A DNA stretch of 64,000 nucleotides from contig JAQGDQ010000066.1 in the NCBI GenBank assembly GCA_030141605.1, positions 372,001 through 436,000 on the forward strand, written 5' to 3'. Below the pieces are notes generated by a model. That model was not told the DNA's origin and ran no database searches. It saw only the letters and a list, made by a program, of their open reading frames with translations. Shown one piece after another: positions 14,146 to 38,932 of the stretch. The position numbers and the translations under genes were made by a program. This DNA is from Tubiluchus corallicola (Eukaryota; Priapulida; Priapulimorpha; Priapulimorphida; Tubiluchidae). Positions within the stretch are counted from its first letter, which is position 1. Every line of letters begins with the position of its first letter.

Positions 14146-14210
<65 letters not shown>

Positions 14211-17200
14211 GTAAAGGATTGGCAACAGCAAACGTAGAACCACGCCACCAGATAGAGTCACACTGCTAGTGCATCAATAACCTTGCAAAGCAGTTGTCAC
14301 AAGGCACACTTTGATGTTTTGAAGGACTAACTTTTAGTGGAGGGATGTAAGCTTAACGTACGTATTGGTTTTGATGCCGTAATTTCTCGCAAAACTCGTT
14401 AGCGAGTTTAACTGAGCCGCAGTGTAGCGATAGTCTCTGGAGATTGATCTGAAACAAAAAAACGTAAAAAGGTAGAAAATAGAATTACCTTAACACCCGA
14501 AAATGGTTTACAACAATTACTCTGTGTACTGCTTTTCAAACTAATATTTTTACAGTCTAGCTGATCATCAACCGGAAGGCCAAATGTTAGTTAGTCAGTT
14601 GGTTGGTCAGTCAAGCATTTAACCGATCAAGAATGCCGGCCTGTAGTGCTAAACCATTTGCACAAAGAAACTGTTTTAAATTGTCTCTCGGTCTGACTAC
14701 TAGGAAAGCTGATTTCTGGCTACACTCCAAGTAGTTCAGATGACACCGCAACAAGAAAACTTTTTATGTGGTAAATATGCTTAACGAAGCTCACAGAAAC
14801 TGATCCTTTTCCGTTGTCTTTTTGTGCTATGGTAATATGTCCGTTCACGTCAATGGGACCCCTGGTACGAGTATGAAGACTCTTTATGAACTTGCAGTCA
14901 ACGAACAGGCTGATGCGTTCAAGCGAAATTCGGATATTAATGGTATGCCATCGAGTGTCAAATATCTGCAATCATATAAGTTTCCCTCACTTTTCAATAA
15001 AAACTAATCTGGAATGCGAAGCATTTACTTACTCGCTTGCCCCGCACACACACACATACACACACGCGCGCGCGCGCACGCACGCACGCACACGCACACA
15101 CACACATTTGTTTTTAAATCGTAAAGACTTTAGTCAAATGCTATATTTCGGATAATGTCTTAAGTCAACAATTTTTTAACAATTTTTTGCGTTAGTAATC
15201 CTAGTGATCTACTTTGACGTCGCAATATTAAAAAGCCACCCCACACGATTCACACCACACCACATCACCTACACACCACACTATCCTCACCATGGGCACA
15301 AAATAACAGCAAAAACAAAACAGCTTGCACAATGATGAAACTGCGTGAGTTGGCAAACGCTAATAAATCCATTCACTGGTGATCAATAATGTGCGAACAT
15401 TCTACGCAGTCTTTGCTTTCTGCTCCTAGAGTGATAGTAATAAGCTAGCTGTTAACAGATACGCTTTTACGGTTGCATAGAATTTAAATTCTGTGAAATT
15501 TAGTAAACATTGTTTTGTATCACAATGAATAAATGGCAAAGTTTTGTATTTCATGAACGCCAGGCAGACCAGTATCACGGCTAAATGAACGTCTTAGTAG
15601 AATTATTCGTGAGTAATCTAACTAGGGAGTTATAGCGCACAGAATGCGCCATGCAACGTGAATAGCACAAAACATCTCGGGCAATATCTAGGTATGATAG
15701 CCTACAGAAGTATACGCATGTCAAGCACACTGACTACACACATATGTCACACATGACTTCAAAATGAACTGTCCACAAGAACAAGAACAACAAAAACACA
15801 AGAACTACTAGACACCCGGTCACACCCCATTCAGGGACATAAAAAATATTGATGCTGCTTTAACTTACATCATCCAAAAACGTCAATTCTATACTGATCT
15901 ATCAACGTGGAAGAAGTTTTTGCATTACAGTCAAGCTCTGCAACGCATTGATAAACCAAAATGTTACCATCTCAACTTTGATTTTGATGCTAGGCTTCAG
16001 ATAATTATTCGTAATCTTAATTTCAACGTTTAAACTGTGAGTTACAGACTTATCTGCCTTAGTTCAATTAACTATGCATATCTGATTGTAAAAAAAATTA
16101 TGCAATCCAAACCGTAATGCTTTATCTGCAAGAAAGAGTGCTAAGAACTAAATTCTATACAGTCTAAGACACAAGTTTATTGGGATTCTCACTATTTTAA
16201 CGTAAAATAGTAGTAGAGTTAAGTTCTCTGTTTACACTCTTCCTTGCAAATAAACCGTTAGGTTTTGACTGCATCAGTTTTTAGAATCTGAAGAAACGCA
16301 CATTTTTTCACACACGCCTCTCATGTTGCACAAATATATAGCGTAAACGAGCTGCTAACACCAATAATTAGAACAATTTCTTATTGCTACTAAGAACTGA
16401 GCAACAACATACTCCCACACACAAACTTTAAGAATTTCATCATAATTTTTACATCAGTTAACGTACACACACACGCACGCACGTACGCGCACACGCACGC
16501 GCACGCACGCGCACGCGCACACGCACATACACACACACACGCACTCACACACACACTGTACATTTATTTCTTTAAATATTTGCGTCTGAAGTTGTCCCCT
16601 AAGGTCGAGAGAGTAGACTTCAACTGTTTTGCGTTTTGCATTGATGAGCATCCCCAACTGAGGTCGCTCCGTCCGGCCTTCGATTCGGATAAGATTCCAA
16701 ACATCCGGTCGAGTGTTGTACTTCCGGTATCTACTCACAAGTGAAAACTCGTCTGGCAAGCCGCTAGGGAATAAAGCTCTGAAAATAGAGAATTATTAGC
16801 AATAATAGCCAATGGTTATGGCGTCAAATTTATGTAAAAAAATATTTTTTGAATTTCGAACGCTACAAATTTTTTTATAGCCTTCTCGGGGCCAAGTGTA
16901 ATCTTTCTATCAAAAAACTATTCATTTTCAGTTCATACTAGTCAATATCCTTCTTAGTAGAATGTTGTGCTCGTCTGTCTTTTATTGTGTAAATTCCATA
17001 ATAACTTCATGTAAGATATGCATTGTCACCTGTAGATGGCAGTACTTGCAGCATTGTTGTAGGATGGCATCACCTAATAGTTGTGTGTGTATGTGTGAAG
17101 CAGAACGGACAAGAAGATTTAGATTCGTCCCGATGTTATTTATTAATTCATTTTGAAATAAACATTATACTTCAGTCCTTCACACAATAGTTATGGGCTT

Positions 17201-19216
17201 GAACGTAAATTAGCAGAGTTTTATATGCGGCACACTAAATTTACAGTAAATTATGCAAACTTTTACGTCTTTTAAAAAATGTGGCAAAAGAAAATATTAC
17301 TAATATAATGCAGAATTCAGACAAAGAATTATCAATTTTGAAAAACATGATAAACTCAAAGTCTATAGCAAGATAAAATGCTTGTGCAATGTAGTATAAG
17401 GCGTTCAGCGTTGACATATAAAACCTGGCCATGTAGCAAAAACTTGTCCAGCTGATCTGAATTGACTCCATAGAGGAAATAAGAGGGTATTCAAGGAGGA
17501 GACGGCGATTTCGGAAATTAAACTGAACTGAATTCAGATTGACACATTTTCGTCATCAAGTGATAACCGTATTCAAGTTTGTATGCTGTGTTGTTTTCGG
17601 TGGCTATAAACAAATAACAACGTCGAACAAAAAAGGTATTTTCCTTGGTTACTATGGCGATCAATAACATTTCTCTCAATGTCGACACTGACCAATCTCG
17701 CATATTGCAAAATATTTAAAAGAATTTAAGTGCCGCAACCGCAAAGTTGTTCGTTTGCTGTTAATTATGTCCGACATTACTGTCGAAAACTACGCTAGTA
17801 TATCTGGAGTTAAAGTGTTTTTACTCTGGTTGCATGGATCTGCCCTTACAAACTGGTTCTTGAATGTAACGTAGTGTTAAATTTGCATCGTAATCAAGTA
17901 CCCATGTAATTGTCATTCAAGTCTATAGTATACCTGGCATCGTGCCCAACTGGCCATGTAATTAGTTGAATTAGGTTCTTTCACAGATCTATATATAATA
18001 ATTTTTTTGTGCAAAAGGCCTAGAGGCCTAGCTAGCCAGGAGTCACATTGTGCTAATAATCGCTATGTTGTTCCTTTGCTCATTATCGAGGTTGACCTTG
18101 GGCACAGTGTAATAGGTATGTCTAAAGGCTTTTTGTGTTAGACTTAACGTATACATTTAATGCATTAATGTCGTAATTTAGTCATATTGTAGTTTCTTTT
18201 CTCTTTACTAAAACGTAGGTTTCTTATAATCGATTAATAAAACCTTTAAACTAAACATGTCCTCACTACTGTTGCTCCACCGTCATTGTAAATATCGTCA
18301 TTTTAAAATGTAATATTCATCAGCAATTATGCGCATATTTTAATTACTTGTTCTTAGTTTCAATGTAAATGTAAAGGTACATACATTTAGAAAATTACTA
18401 CAAATTAAACTAAATTCAGTATTTGTTTGCGTCGAAAATGCGAAAGTAATTGAATTCATGGCATTCAGTTGCACAAGTTTTGCTCTCCCGTTGTTTTTTA
18501 AAAAAATTCAAACTTTTTACATAAAGTTAAAAAGTTAAAAACATTCAGTTAAATCATTAAAATCAGATAATGTATAGTAAAACTACAATAAAATTAAGCG
18601 TTTTCGACTATTATCCCAGTTTTAGTTAATCAGACATTATTCCAAGAGAATTGTAGAAATATAGATAGGAACCTGAAAAAAGCCGATTTTGTCCCACATT
18701 ATCCAATTTTACCCTATATTATTCAGTATATATATATAAAGAGAGAGAGAAAAAATAAGAAAAAGGGAAAAGCGGTCCGTTAACGCACAAAACAAAGACG
18801 TCTGCTAGCATGAACAGAGTGAAGTAAATGTTCATAATGAGATTTCGACATGCTACATATAGTTTCTGTGTGAATCTGTTTTACAAACCGTTTCAGTGTG
18901 AATAACTTATTATATTTACCGAGTTTGAATCACGAAGTAGAATTTACTGCCAATTTTATAGGAAACATGAGTAGAGTTGTAACCGTCCGCCCTTCTTACT
19001 CCACGCATGTTTGCATTGAGCAGTGATATGAAGTCAAAACCTAAAAAACGATAAAGGTTTAATCATTTTATTAATGGAAGAACATAAAAATCTAAAACCA
19101 CTGAGGAACACATTGGAAGAGAATCGTAGATGGAATATGGGAAGAATTAAAAAGGAGAGAGGGAAAAGAAGGAGAGAGTAGAAAGAGAGGGAGAGAAAGA
19201 GAGAGACAGAGAGCGT

Positions 19217-19271
<55 letters not shown>

Positions 19272-19833
19272 CGTGCGTGAGTGCGCGTGCGCGTATGTGT
19301 TTAACAAAAGGAGATAAGGGAAGGATTTAGTCTCAAGATGAAAACAAGCAATTAGAAAAAAATTCTTAATTCCGCTAAATTTGTTTGGGTTTATCTAGTA
19401 TTATTATTACCTGTCACAGAGTCACCCAAAGTCAAAGAACACATCCTAATCACTTCATTACTATCAAAGTGGGTGGATTCGATGTCTCCTCTCGTTGTTT
19501 CTAAAATCGAAATTTTCTAAAATCATTACCTGGCAAAATATACTATTAGCACGTTTAAAAATTCTTATAAACAAGGTTACAAATTTACCCCACTTGCAAC
19601 GTGTTTTATCGATGAATTGATGGGAACCAGGTAATAAATCAAATATCAAACATTTAATTGAATTAAGCATAGGCCTACATAGTCAAAGTCTGGAGCATAC
19701 TAATAATTTATGTGTTCGACATGAATTAATAAAATTCACCAAAATATAATGCAGTCAAAAACTTTCGTCATATATTAATAATAACCAACTTACGGCACAT
19801 GGTAAAATAAAATAGTGAAATGAATAGTAACAT
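12497..19833 (-). CDS. Secreted collagen with N-terminal thrombospondin-type (TSPN/laminin-G-like) domain, eight coding exons
   Basis: Predicted extracellular-matrix protein of 441 residues. Exons: 19833-19794, 19500-19411, 19040-18920, 16778-16562, 14965-14795, 14448-14362, 13459-13337 and 12973-12497. Phases agree at all seven joins. Exon 1 gives a short signal peptide ([13 protein letters not shown]). Exons 2-6 form a TSPN domain: [10 protein letters not shown], the NST glycosylation site, [41 protein letters not shown] and [11 protein letters not shown]. These are the landmarks of FACIT and fibrillar collagen N-termini. Exon 7 is a basic linker. Exon 8 has a short coiled coil ([16 protein letters not shown]), about 25 Gly-X-Y triplets broken once at GESVE, and a 45-residue tail with three cysteines. 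No second collagenous exon was found downstream. The collagen type cannot be assigned, and an upstream non-coding exon is likely (acceptor at 19856). Confidence 0.88.
13836..14210. repeat. (GAT)n / (GNT)n trinucleotide array
   Basis: Imperfect GAT repeats with runs of GCT and GTT, purer toward the right end (14120-14208). It lies in the intron between collagen exons 6 and 7. Long Asp-, Met- and Ile-rich open frames here are by-products of the repeat. Confidence 0.95.
15046..15107. repeat. (CA)n/(CG)n alternating array in collagen intron 4
   Basis: Alternating CA and CG dinucleotides, read as UG/CG in the transcript. The array ends about 80 bases before the acceptor of collagen exon 5. Confidence 0.9.
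16453..16556. repeat. (CA)n/(CG)n array abutting the collagen exon 4 donor
   Basis: Alternating CA/CG sequence that starts within six bases of the GTACAG donor at 16561 and reads as UG repeats in the transcript. Confidence 0.9.
19218..19290. repeat. (GT)n array in collagen intron 2
   Basis: About 25 uninterrupted GT units followed by GC/GT-rich sequence, inside the 370-bp intron between collagen exons 2 and 3. It reads as CA repeats in the transcript. Confidence 0.95.
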
Positions 19834-19856
19834 ATCTAATCCAAGAGCGCGTCCCC

Positions 19857-22800
19857 TGAAAACAAAATTATAAGTTGTAGGATTGCATGTGACAGAAACA
19901 AAAACGTATCTCACCTATCATTTATGAAGTGAATGAGACTATTAATGGTTTAAATTTTGGTATTAAGAGTTTGACGTGCGATAAATCGAGCAAATTTCTA
20001 AAAAAAATACATCGGTATTTTCCTATTTGCACATAAAAATCAAAATGTTGAAACAACAAAACTTATTATTCCTCGTTTATCGTTAATTATATGTTTATGG
20101 ATAATTAAGAAAGAACAAGAAACTGATGAAGTCATTACTAATTTATAAAGAAACTTACATAAGCTTAGACTTTTCCGTACGATAATACCACACACTTCAG
20201 TGATTAGGTTAATAAGCTTTAATTAAGCATTGTAGAAAGTAACTTCGCACAGATTGTTAACTGCTGGAAATTTTTACCTTTGTATGCTGCTGAGTTTTAA
20301 CTCGTTTAGATACCACATATTTTCAAGTCACAGAAATAATATATCAAATGATATCAGTTTTTTAGAATTAGCTTGTAAACTTGGATATTCTCTAGTCAAC
20401 AAATCAGCAAGTTACTATAATCAGTTTTAGCGCCTTGGTTATAAAGGTTTCACTGTAAGTTCTTTAAAGAATATGGCTATGCCCATGGACCCGCTGGTTT
20501 CAAAGGTCACCATGGAACGTGTTTTCTAGAAAATAAGGAAAATATTTATTTGTTATTGAAAGCGTTCTGCTAATTTAGAAAAAAGATGGCCCCGTGGGGC
20601 TGAGTATGCATCAAAACAGTTTGCACACAAAACTGGGTAACCTAGAAACAGCATTTGGTGAAACTGCAATTCGCTTATTTATTCATTTTTTTCGCTCACC
20701 CACTCGTTCGTTCTGTTCTTCACATGCTCGTTTGTTTGTCCATTTGTGCACCCTCTCCACATTTGTTGTTTGTCTGTTTGTTTGTTTGCTTTTGTGTTTG
20801 TTTGTTTGTTTGTTTCATGTGTTCTGAGATGTTGTGTTTTATAGATTTGTCACAGAGAAGTCAAGCAATTAACAGAAATGATTACTCTTAAAAATTCAGT
20901 TGTAAAACGTTTTTGAAACTAAAAAAAAATAATTTTACTGACTAACTCGAAGCTGGAACTCATTTTTTGACACAGAGTTAAAACCAGCTGGATCCATAGT
21001 TCCGAAAAGTAATTTCTAACAATCTTGCCGCAAATTAAGAACTTGTGTTTATTGAGAGTGTTAAGCTGACTCTTCACGGGAGTGCTAGAACCGATCTACG
21101 CAAAACGTGCATTTCTGTTATGAGGAAAAACAAACAAATTTTGTGTGAATTTACTTCTAGAAAACAGAAAGTGTATTTGGTTTGGAAATAGGTGGTTACG
21201 CCAGAAAGCTTTTACTTCACATTTAATGGACAGAGTGGTGTATAGCACAGATGTACCCAGCTTTTCATTTTTAACAGCGTGTACTGTTTTAATGAAATTA
21301 AACAATTTTTTAACAATATAAAATTTTCGACCAATCGTTTGGTTAACTTGTCGTCATACTTACAACACTTATAAAATAAAGTTGTTATTTAACTGTAGTT
21401 AAAGGGAGCAAATTATAACGAGTTAATTTTGAAGGTACCAGTTTTGAATTTATGACAAAATGAAGAAATTTAGCAGCAGATGGCGCAAGATGCTTAAACG
21501 CGTAGTAGTTTTAGTTACTTTATTATCAAAATCTGTACCGTACAACTATATATAAATTGAGAGTGATGAACGCAACATTCACTAATTGCAACTATACTGT
21601 CGTCGTCGTCGTCGCCTCGTCATCATCATCATCGTCATCATCATCGTCATCAACATCATTATCACATTCACCCTTTAATTTTCATTCTATTTTTTGTATT
21701 TTTTATTTCCAACGCTTCCACAGTTTTTCTTCAGGTTACTGTATTACGCATTTTAAGAAATGGGGTATTCATTTCACTCATGCATCTGCGCAAGCAGCCG
21801 CTTGTAGTATTAGAGTGCTGTAATGACACTTGGTGTAGCAGTGACATAAGATAATGAAATACAGAATCAACAGTAGAGAAAAATAGACGATTTTGCACCA
21901 AGTCACAAAATGGTTAACTGCATTTGCAATTTTCTATTTGTAATTTGTGTTTTGTACAGGTTTTATACAGCGTTACTCTTCCTGCAAGTTTTATCTACAC
22001 ACACCTTTCAGAATCTGTTTCCGATCGTATATATATAACTTCGCAGCAAGTTTTTCAGCAAAAATTAATAGTTTTTATTGATTTGACGCTTTATAAACTT
22101 AATTTCATTACACCTGGACCACTTTTCCTGAAAATATTCATCGTGTTTAAAAACTACTGTAATTATAACCGAAGATGGCCCGCTGGGTTAGGTTTCAGTG
22201 CTTACAATTACGTGGGAGAGAAATAAATTAAAATATTTTCACAACTGACATACATTAAAAGTACATGAAAATTACATTCCAATAGACAAAAGTTAACGTT
22301 TTGGAACATTGTAGTTTACATGTTTTATTACATGTTTATCTAGCAGCCTGTGGAACAAAAATCAGTACGAAATAGCAGCAAAAAATAATAACACATAACG
22401 AAGATTCGATAAACGGTTGCAGTGAAAACATTATAAACCGATTTTATCTATTCCGCATCCGCATAACGCGTACGCTCCCGGTTGCTAGATAAACAAGTAA
22501 TTTACAATAGTAATGTTTTATATGCTTCAAAATTTTTGCCCATGGAACGTAATTTTAATGTGCCTTACATGTATGTCATTTTTGTAAATATTTTAACTCA
22601 TCTCTCCTCTTATTTTTCTGTAAATTGTAAGTCTATGTTTTTATAATTAGTTTTTTAGTAATTATTGTATTTTTATAGCTTAAGATTATGTCTATGGGCT
22701 GAATTAAAGAATAAAATAAATAATAAAACGCCACCTAGGCTTCAGATTTTTACATCAGTGCTTACAATTTAAGATTCAAATCCCCTGCTGCCAGGGCATC

Positions 22801-23274
22801 TAAAGGCGCCAGGCCGTGCGCCTACGAAGGCCCTTATTGTTAATTGTGCCGAATCATGTGCCTACATGGGCGCTTATTCATTATTTGAGCTATATCTTCA
22901 TAAGTAAGTGTAAACCGCCAGTTAGCTTTAGTGTGAATTGTTAATAAAGACGCAGATGCATGAAGGACAGTAAATAATATTGGCTCTCTTACTCTCCGAA
23001 GTTACACATGCTGTTTCTTTAACAAGATGCCCATATTGAGCGTGAAACCTCAGCCATCACATTACCCACTCATGTTTTATAAATGTAGCAGCTTCTTCAG
23101 TCGACTGTTGCTTGCTCTCTCGAATGAGCTTAAATAATGCATGGCCTGGCTTCGCTGCGGCTGGACCTAAGAGATTGCACTTTCAACGATGCGTGTTACC
23201 AAGTACAAGAAATACAAAATGAAACTGACGCCATGAGATAAAACTATGTTGACACACACTGCAGTCGCGAGTGT
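19857..23274. other. Region upstream of the collagen gene, no gene seen
   Basis: Holds the presumed leader and promoter of the minus-strand collagen. Visible items are a GTTT-rich run (20756-20815), a GTC/ATC trinucleotide run (21600-21662) and a CTCF-like word at 21472-21486. No coding exon could be supported on either strand. Confidence 0.45.
22560..22735 (+). mobile_element. Possible 3' end of a non-LTR retrotransposon
   Basis: A T-rich stretch with TTTTTGTAAATATT and ATTGTATTTTTATAG runs into GGGCTGAATTAAAGAATAAAA and a short (AAAT)-type tail. This layout is common at LINE 3' ends. There is no coding sequence, so the call rests on the tail only. Confidence 0.35.
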
Positions 23275-35025
<11,751 letters not shown>

Positions 35026-38000
35026 GCTTAAGATAATGGACCAGTCAGCCTAACTACGTTGCTAAATAATATAAAGCCATTAACCCTGCATATAGAGGTC
35101 ACACATTTATGGGCCGCTACTGCTGCGCAAGTCGAGTGAAAGACATAAACGCACCAGGAGAGTACGGGAGCAAGTCTACTGGAATCCAGATACGGATTGT
35201 GTGGAAACCTTTGTTAACTAAGAAGGATAAGCAGCTGACAGTAATTATGTTAAAAAATATGGCCATATTGTTAATTTGTTGATATTTTAATGCAATATAA
35301 TGATGTCAAATATAGTTGTCAATGGATTTTGCAAACACTAATTGAAAATTTGACTAGCAATAATATCTACCTTTTGTTTGAAAGTCATAAATTTGGTTTC
35401 ATTGAATTCGCAGTTTGACTATCCAGGAATTACACTTCAGGTCAATGAAATCTGTTATTCCGTAATATGTCCCAAAAATGACCTCAAAAATGTGTTCACG
35501 TCATCATAATTTTATAGAGTTCATTGAGCTTGTCACTTTTTGATCCGCAACCTTGGGACCAGAGGTCAACCAACTTGGTGTCACTCTATACGCTTCTCAT
35601 TTGATGTGCTACAAGTTATTGAAATCAAAACTGATGACTTTTTGATTCGACAGCCAAATATAGGCCAAGGGTAAACGAATCTCGGGCCACCCTATTCCAT
35701 TCAATTTGTCTCATCGATGATGGAAGCCTTTCATTTGATATTTACAAAATGCTGTTCTTCCACACGGAAATTTTTTTATTATCCAATTTCTAGCAACTCT
35801 GACCATTCCAATTTCTGTCACTTCTATAAAAGTGTAGTTTATGAGTGAAGCCTAATACAAGAATGACTTAGACTGAGTAATCAACGAAAAAACATCGTAG
35901 AAAACACAGGTGATCATAAAGAGCTGAACTGCATAACACTGGACCAATGAATTTCCATACGGGTTGTTCTATTTTGCATGAATGCAAATTAATGGTGTTA
36001 CAAAGCACAAAATGACAAACTTACTTATGAGAGTTTCTGACCGAATAGGATAATTTGATTTTATTTTGCGTTGGTAAGTTTTGTTTGTCATGTCGTTGAC
36101 ACGCAAGGCCTATTAGGGATTTATATTTTGGCTGTTTCTTGTCACTTAGTTTTGCATTTTCCCCTTCTTGCTATATTATATATATATATTGATGACTGTT
36201 GATGTATTGATAGATGATATATTGATATCCTCTGATGAGCACCAAATGTGCACATTCGTTAATTTATATTCTATTCAGTTTCTATTTCTAAAACAATTTT
36301 TTTGTTTGACGCCGTACAACGTCACTAAAACTTTTACAATTTTTCTGGTTATCCACATCATTTTAATGGCGTCTCTTCTACTGATGATATACATATATAA
36401 GCGAATGTGTAGGCCAAGCGTGACTCCTTGCTCTGAGATGAAAATCAACTGTTCCTCCCTGTAATCTAATATGAACTGATCACGCACAAGAAAGTCACGT
36501 AAAAGAAAGTTATTGTGTACATGTATTACATTTTTGGTGAACGGAAGAGAATTTGTAGAAAAACACGTGGATTTAGTCTACATTAATTAAGGTGGGCGAA
36601 CCACATACGAATACATGTACGTTTATACGAAGACGGTGTGGCCTGAAGGTTCGTAAAAAGTCTTTAGACAGCCTACAGATAACTGTTAGTTAAACGCAGC
36701 AATTAAAGGTTTATAATTGGCACATGAGGCAGATTTAGAAGATTCAAATTGCCGATTCAATATAGTTGCGGGGAAAAATAATGTGTGGCCAAAATGTTTG
36801 TACTTAAACAGTGTAAGAAGTTATGCAACACTGGACTGGTTTGTACATGAGTGATTGACCACCAGAAAAACTGTTTTTTGGCTGTTAAATCTACTAACCT
36901 CGCTTTGGTTACTTGTCTGATCGAAGGGGAGCATACATGCATGCAAACAATGGCTTGGATACGTTTGTCGGTTCATTATATGTTAGCTACATTGCTACAG
37001 TAGCTAGCTATAGTTCATTATTAATTAGCTAGGTTCTGTTCCTACCGTAAAATACAGACTCATTTTTGAGCGATAAATACTATAGTGCAGTGTGCCAAAC
37101 AGTCAAAAAGGAATTTCAAACTGTTTTAAAATTTACTAATTAATGGGCTTAAAATGACATTTAATTAAACTGACTCTCTCCTCTGCGTGTTTTTGTATAA
37201 CAGAGATTGATAATCAATAGTGTGGATCAGAATTTTCAGGTACGGACATGGTAATATGTTATACATTATATTCATTTATATCCACTTTTAGTCACTTTTC
37301 TTTGTAGTTTTTTGCTACCACTTGCCAATATTATTCCACCTTTCTCGGCCTGGTAATTTTCCTGTATATTGTTAACAAATCATTCCAAAAATTAATTGTA
37401 TTTACAATTATATCTTTTTGCTTTAAATCTTAGAATATATGTATGCATTCGATTCGTTGACTACATATTATACTAATAATCATATCACAGCTACTTTTAA
37501 TGTAAATAAATGATTTGTTGTGATGCGCTCACATTTTGCATTTTCTGACAATTAGTAACATTGTTTACGAGGTTAATCATTGTAAAATATATTTCTTTCT
37601 TACTAATATATAAATCGCAGTTATTTCTAATACAAATTTTACACTGTTTGAATTATTTATTACAGCATCTAGGCTGTAATTTTGTCCCATAATTTTGCCG
37701 ACAATGTGCGTGAATTTGCATACGCGCTAGTCTCGCTTTGATTAGATGTTTTAAAATTACTAGAAAAATTAATATTCTAACAGAGCTGTAAAATGAGTCC
37801 AGAGACTGGAGATAAATTAGTTTGTGAAAGCTGTCCAGAGAAAATTACTTGATTCATTATTCCTAACGCTTTCATCCGTCAGCCAATAAAAATAAATTGA
37901 ATAAAACTCGAATTTTGGAAAGATAAAGTTAATAGAACAGTTGCGCATTGCGCCATTCCCTGATCAAGCCAGACGGATTTGATAGCCCGCTCTCAAACTA

Positions 38001-38399
38001 CATAACAAAATACCATCACACAATTCTAAATACCACGCTAAAAGTATATCTGGATACACCTCATGGAAATCTTAGAAGAGTGTGCATATTTGCCCAAAAG
38101 GAATGTTCATGCTAAATAAAATGAAATATAATAAAACTAATTAATGAAACCATTATAATTAATGAAACACTGAAACTCACTTGATAAGTAATTGTCAGTA
38201 ATTTTTTTTCATTTTGTCTACTATTATGCGGTTGTATGACGTTTTCTCTAATAAAGAAATAAGAAATGCGTAAGCGCTAGCCCGTTCATCTATATTCAAG
38301 CAGCATCCTCATTTCTTCTGTGTGTCGTGTGCCCGATATTACTCCACACCAATAGCTTCCCAGACCAGATATGAACAAATCTGACAATGCTAGATACAT
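35026..38399. other. Intergenic stretch downstream of the two-membrane-segment gene
   Basis: Nothing recognisable: no exon with splice signals and no RNA gene. A canonical AATAAA close behind the stop codon at 35025 was not seen; AATATAAA-like words occur near 35070. Confidence 0.4.
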
Positions 38400-38932
38400 G
38401 TATAATGTTTCACCAACAGCAAGGCTGGCAGTACGGTACGGCACGGTACGAAATAACGCTACGGTACGAAAAAATGTGCATAAAAGTACGGTACGAAATT
38501 ACGGTTTTTTTCGCACCTTTTACGAACCATTTATTCCCAGTTTCTTGTAACGTTTCTATTGGTCAGCAACTCAGTGTGACAACTTTTTTGTTCCTGTGTG
38601 GACCCTAATTAACACAGACTACACGCAAACAAAACCGCCAAACTCGTTCCTTTTTAGTGCAAAGTTCAAAGCCACAAGTTGTTTGGGAAGCTGAAGTTGT
38701 CATTTTCCGTAAATTACGTTTATATTTGTTTCTCACCGTTGATATCAATGCATGTAACGCCGTTGTTTTAACTGCTATTTCTAGCTATTGCGTAGTAATT
38801 TACTGCATATCTCAAGCTATGCAGATTCTGTTGAAGCAAGAACATTACAAAATGTATGTCGTTAATGAGGAATGTTTAGAACTTTGCTTTTCTGTGCAAA
38901 ACAGTAACGATTTAATCATTGTATATCACATA

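Noticed and set aside
13761-14261. Asp-rich, Met-rich and Ile-rich proteins of 131-160 residues
   Set aside because: They translate the GAT array in different frames, lie inside a collagen intron and have no splice or start context of their own.
16454-16560. Cys-Val-rich extension of the collagen TSPN exon
   Set aside because: It reads the CA/CG array past the GTACAG donor at 16561; the TSPN domain continues in phase from 14965 instead.
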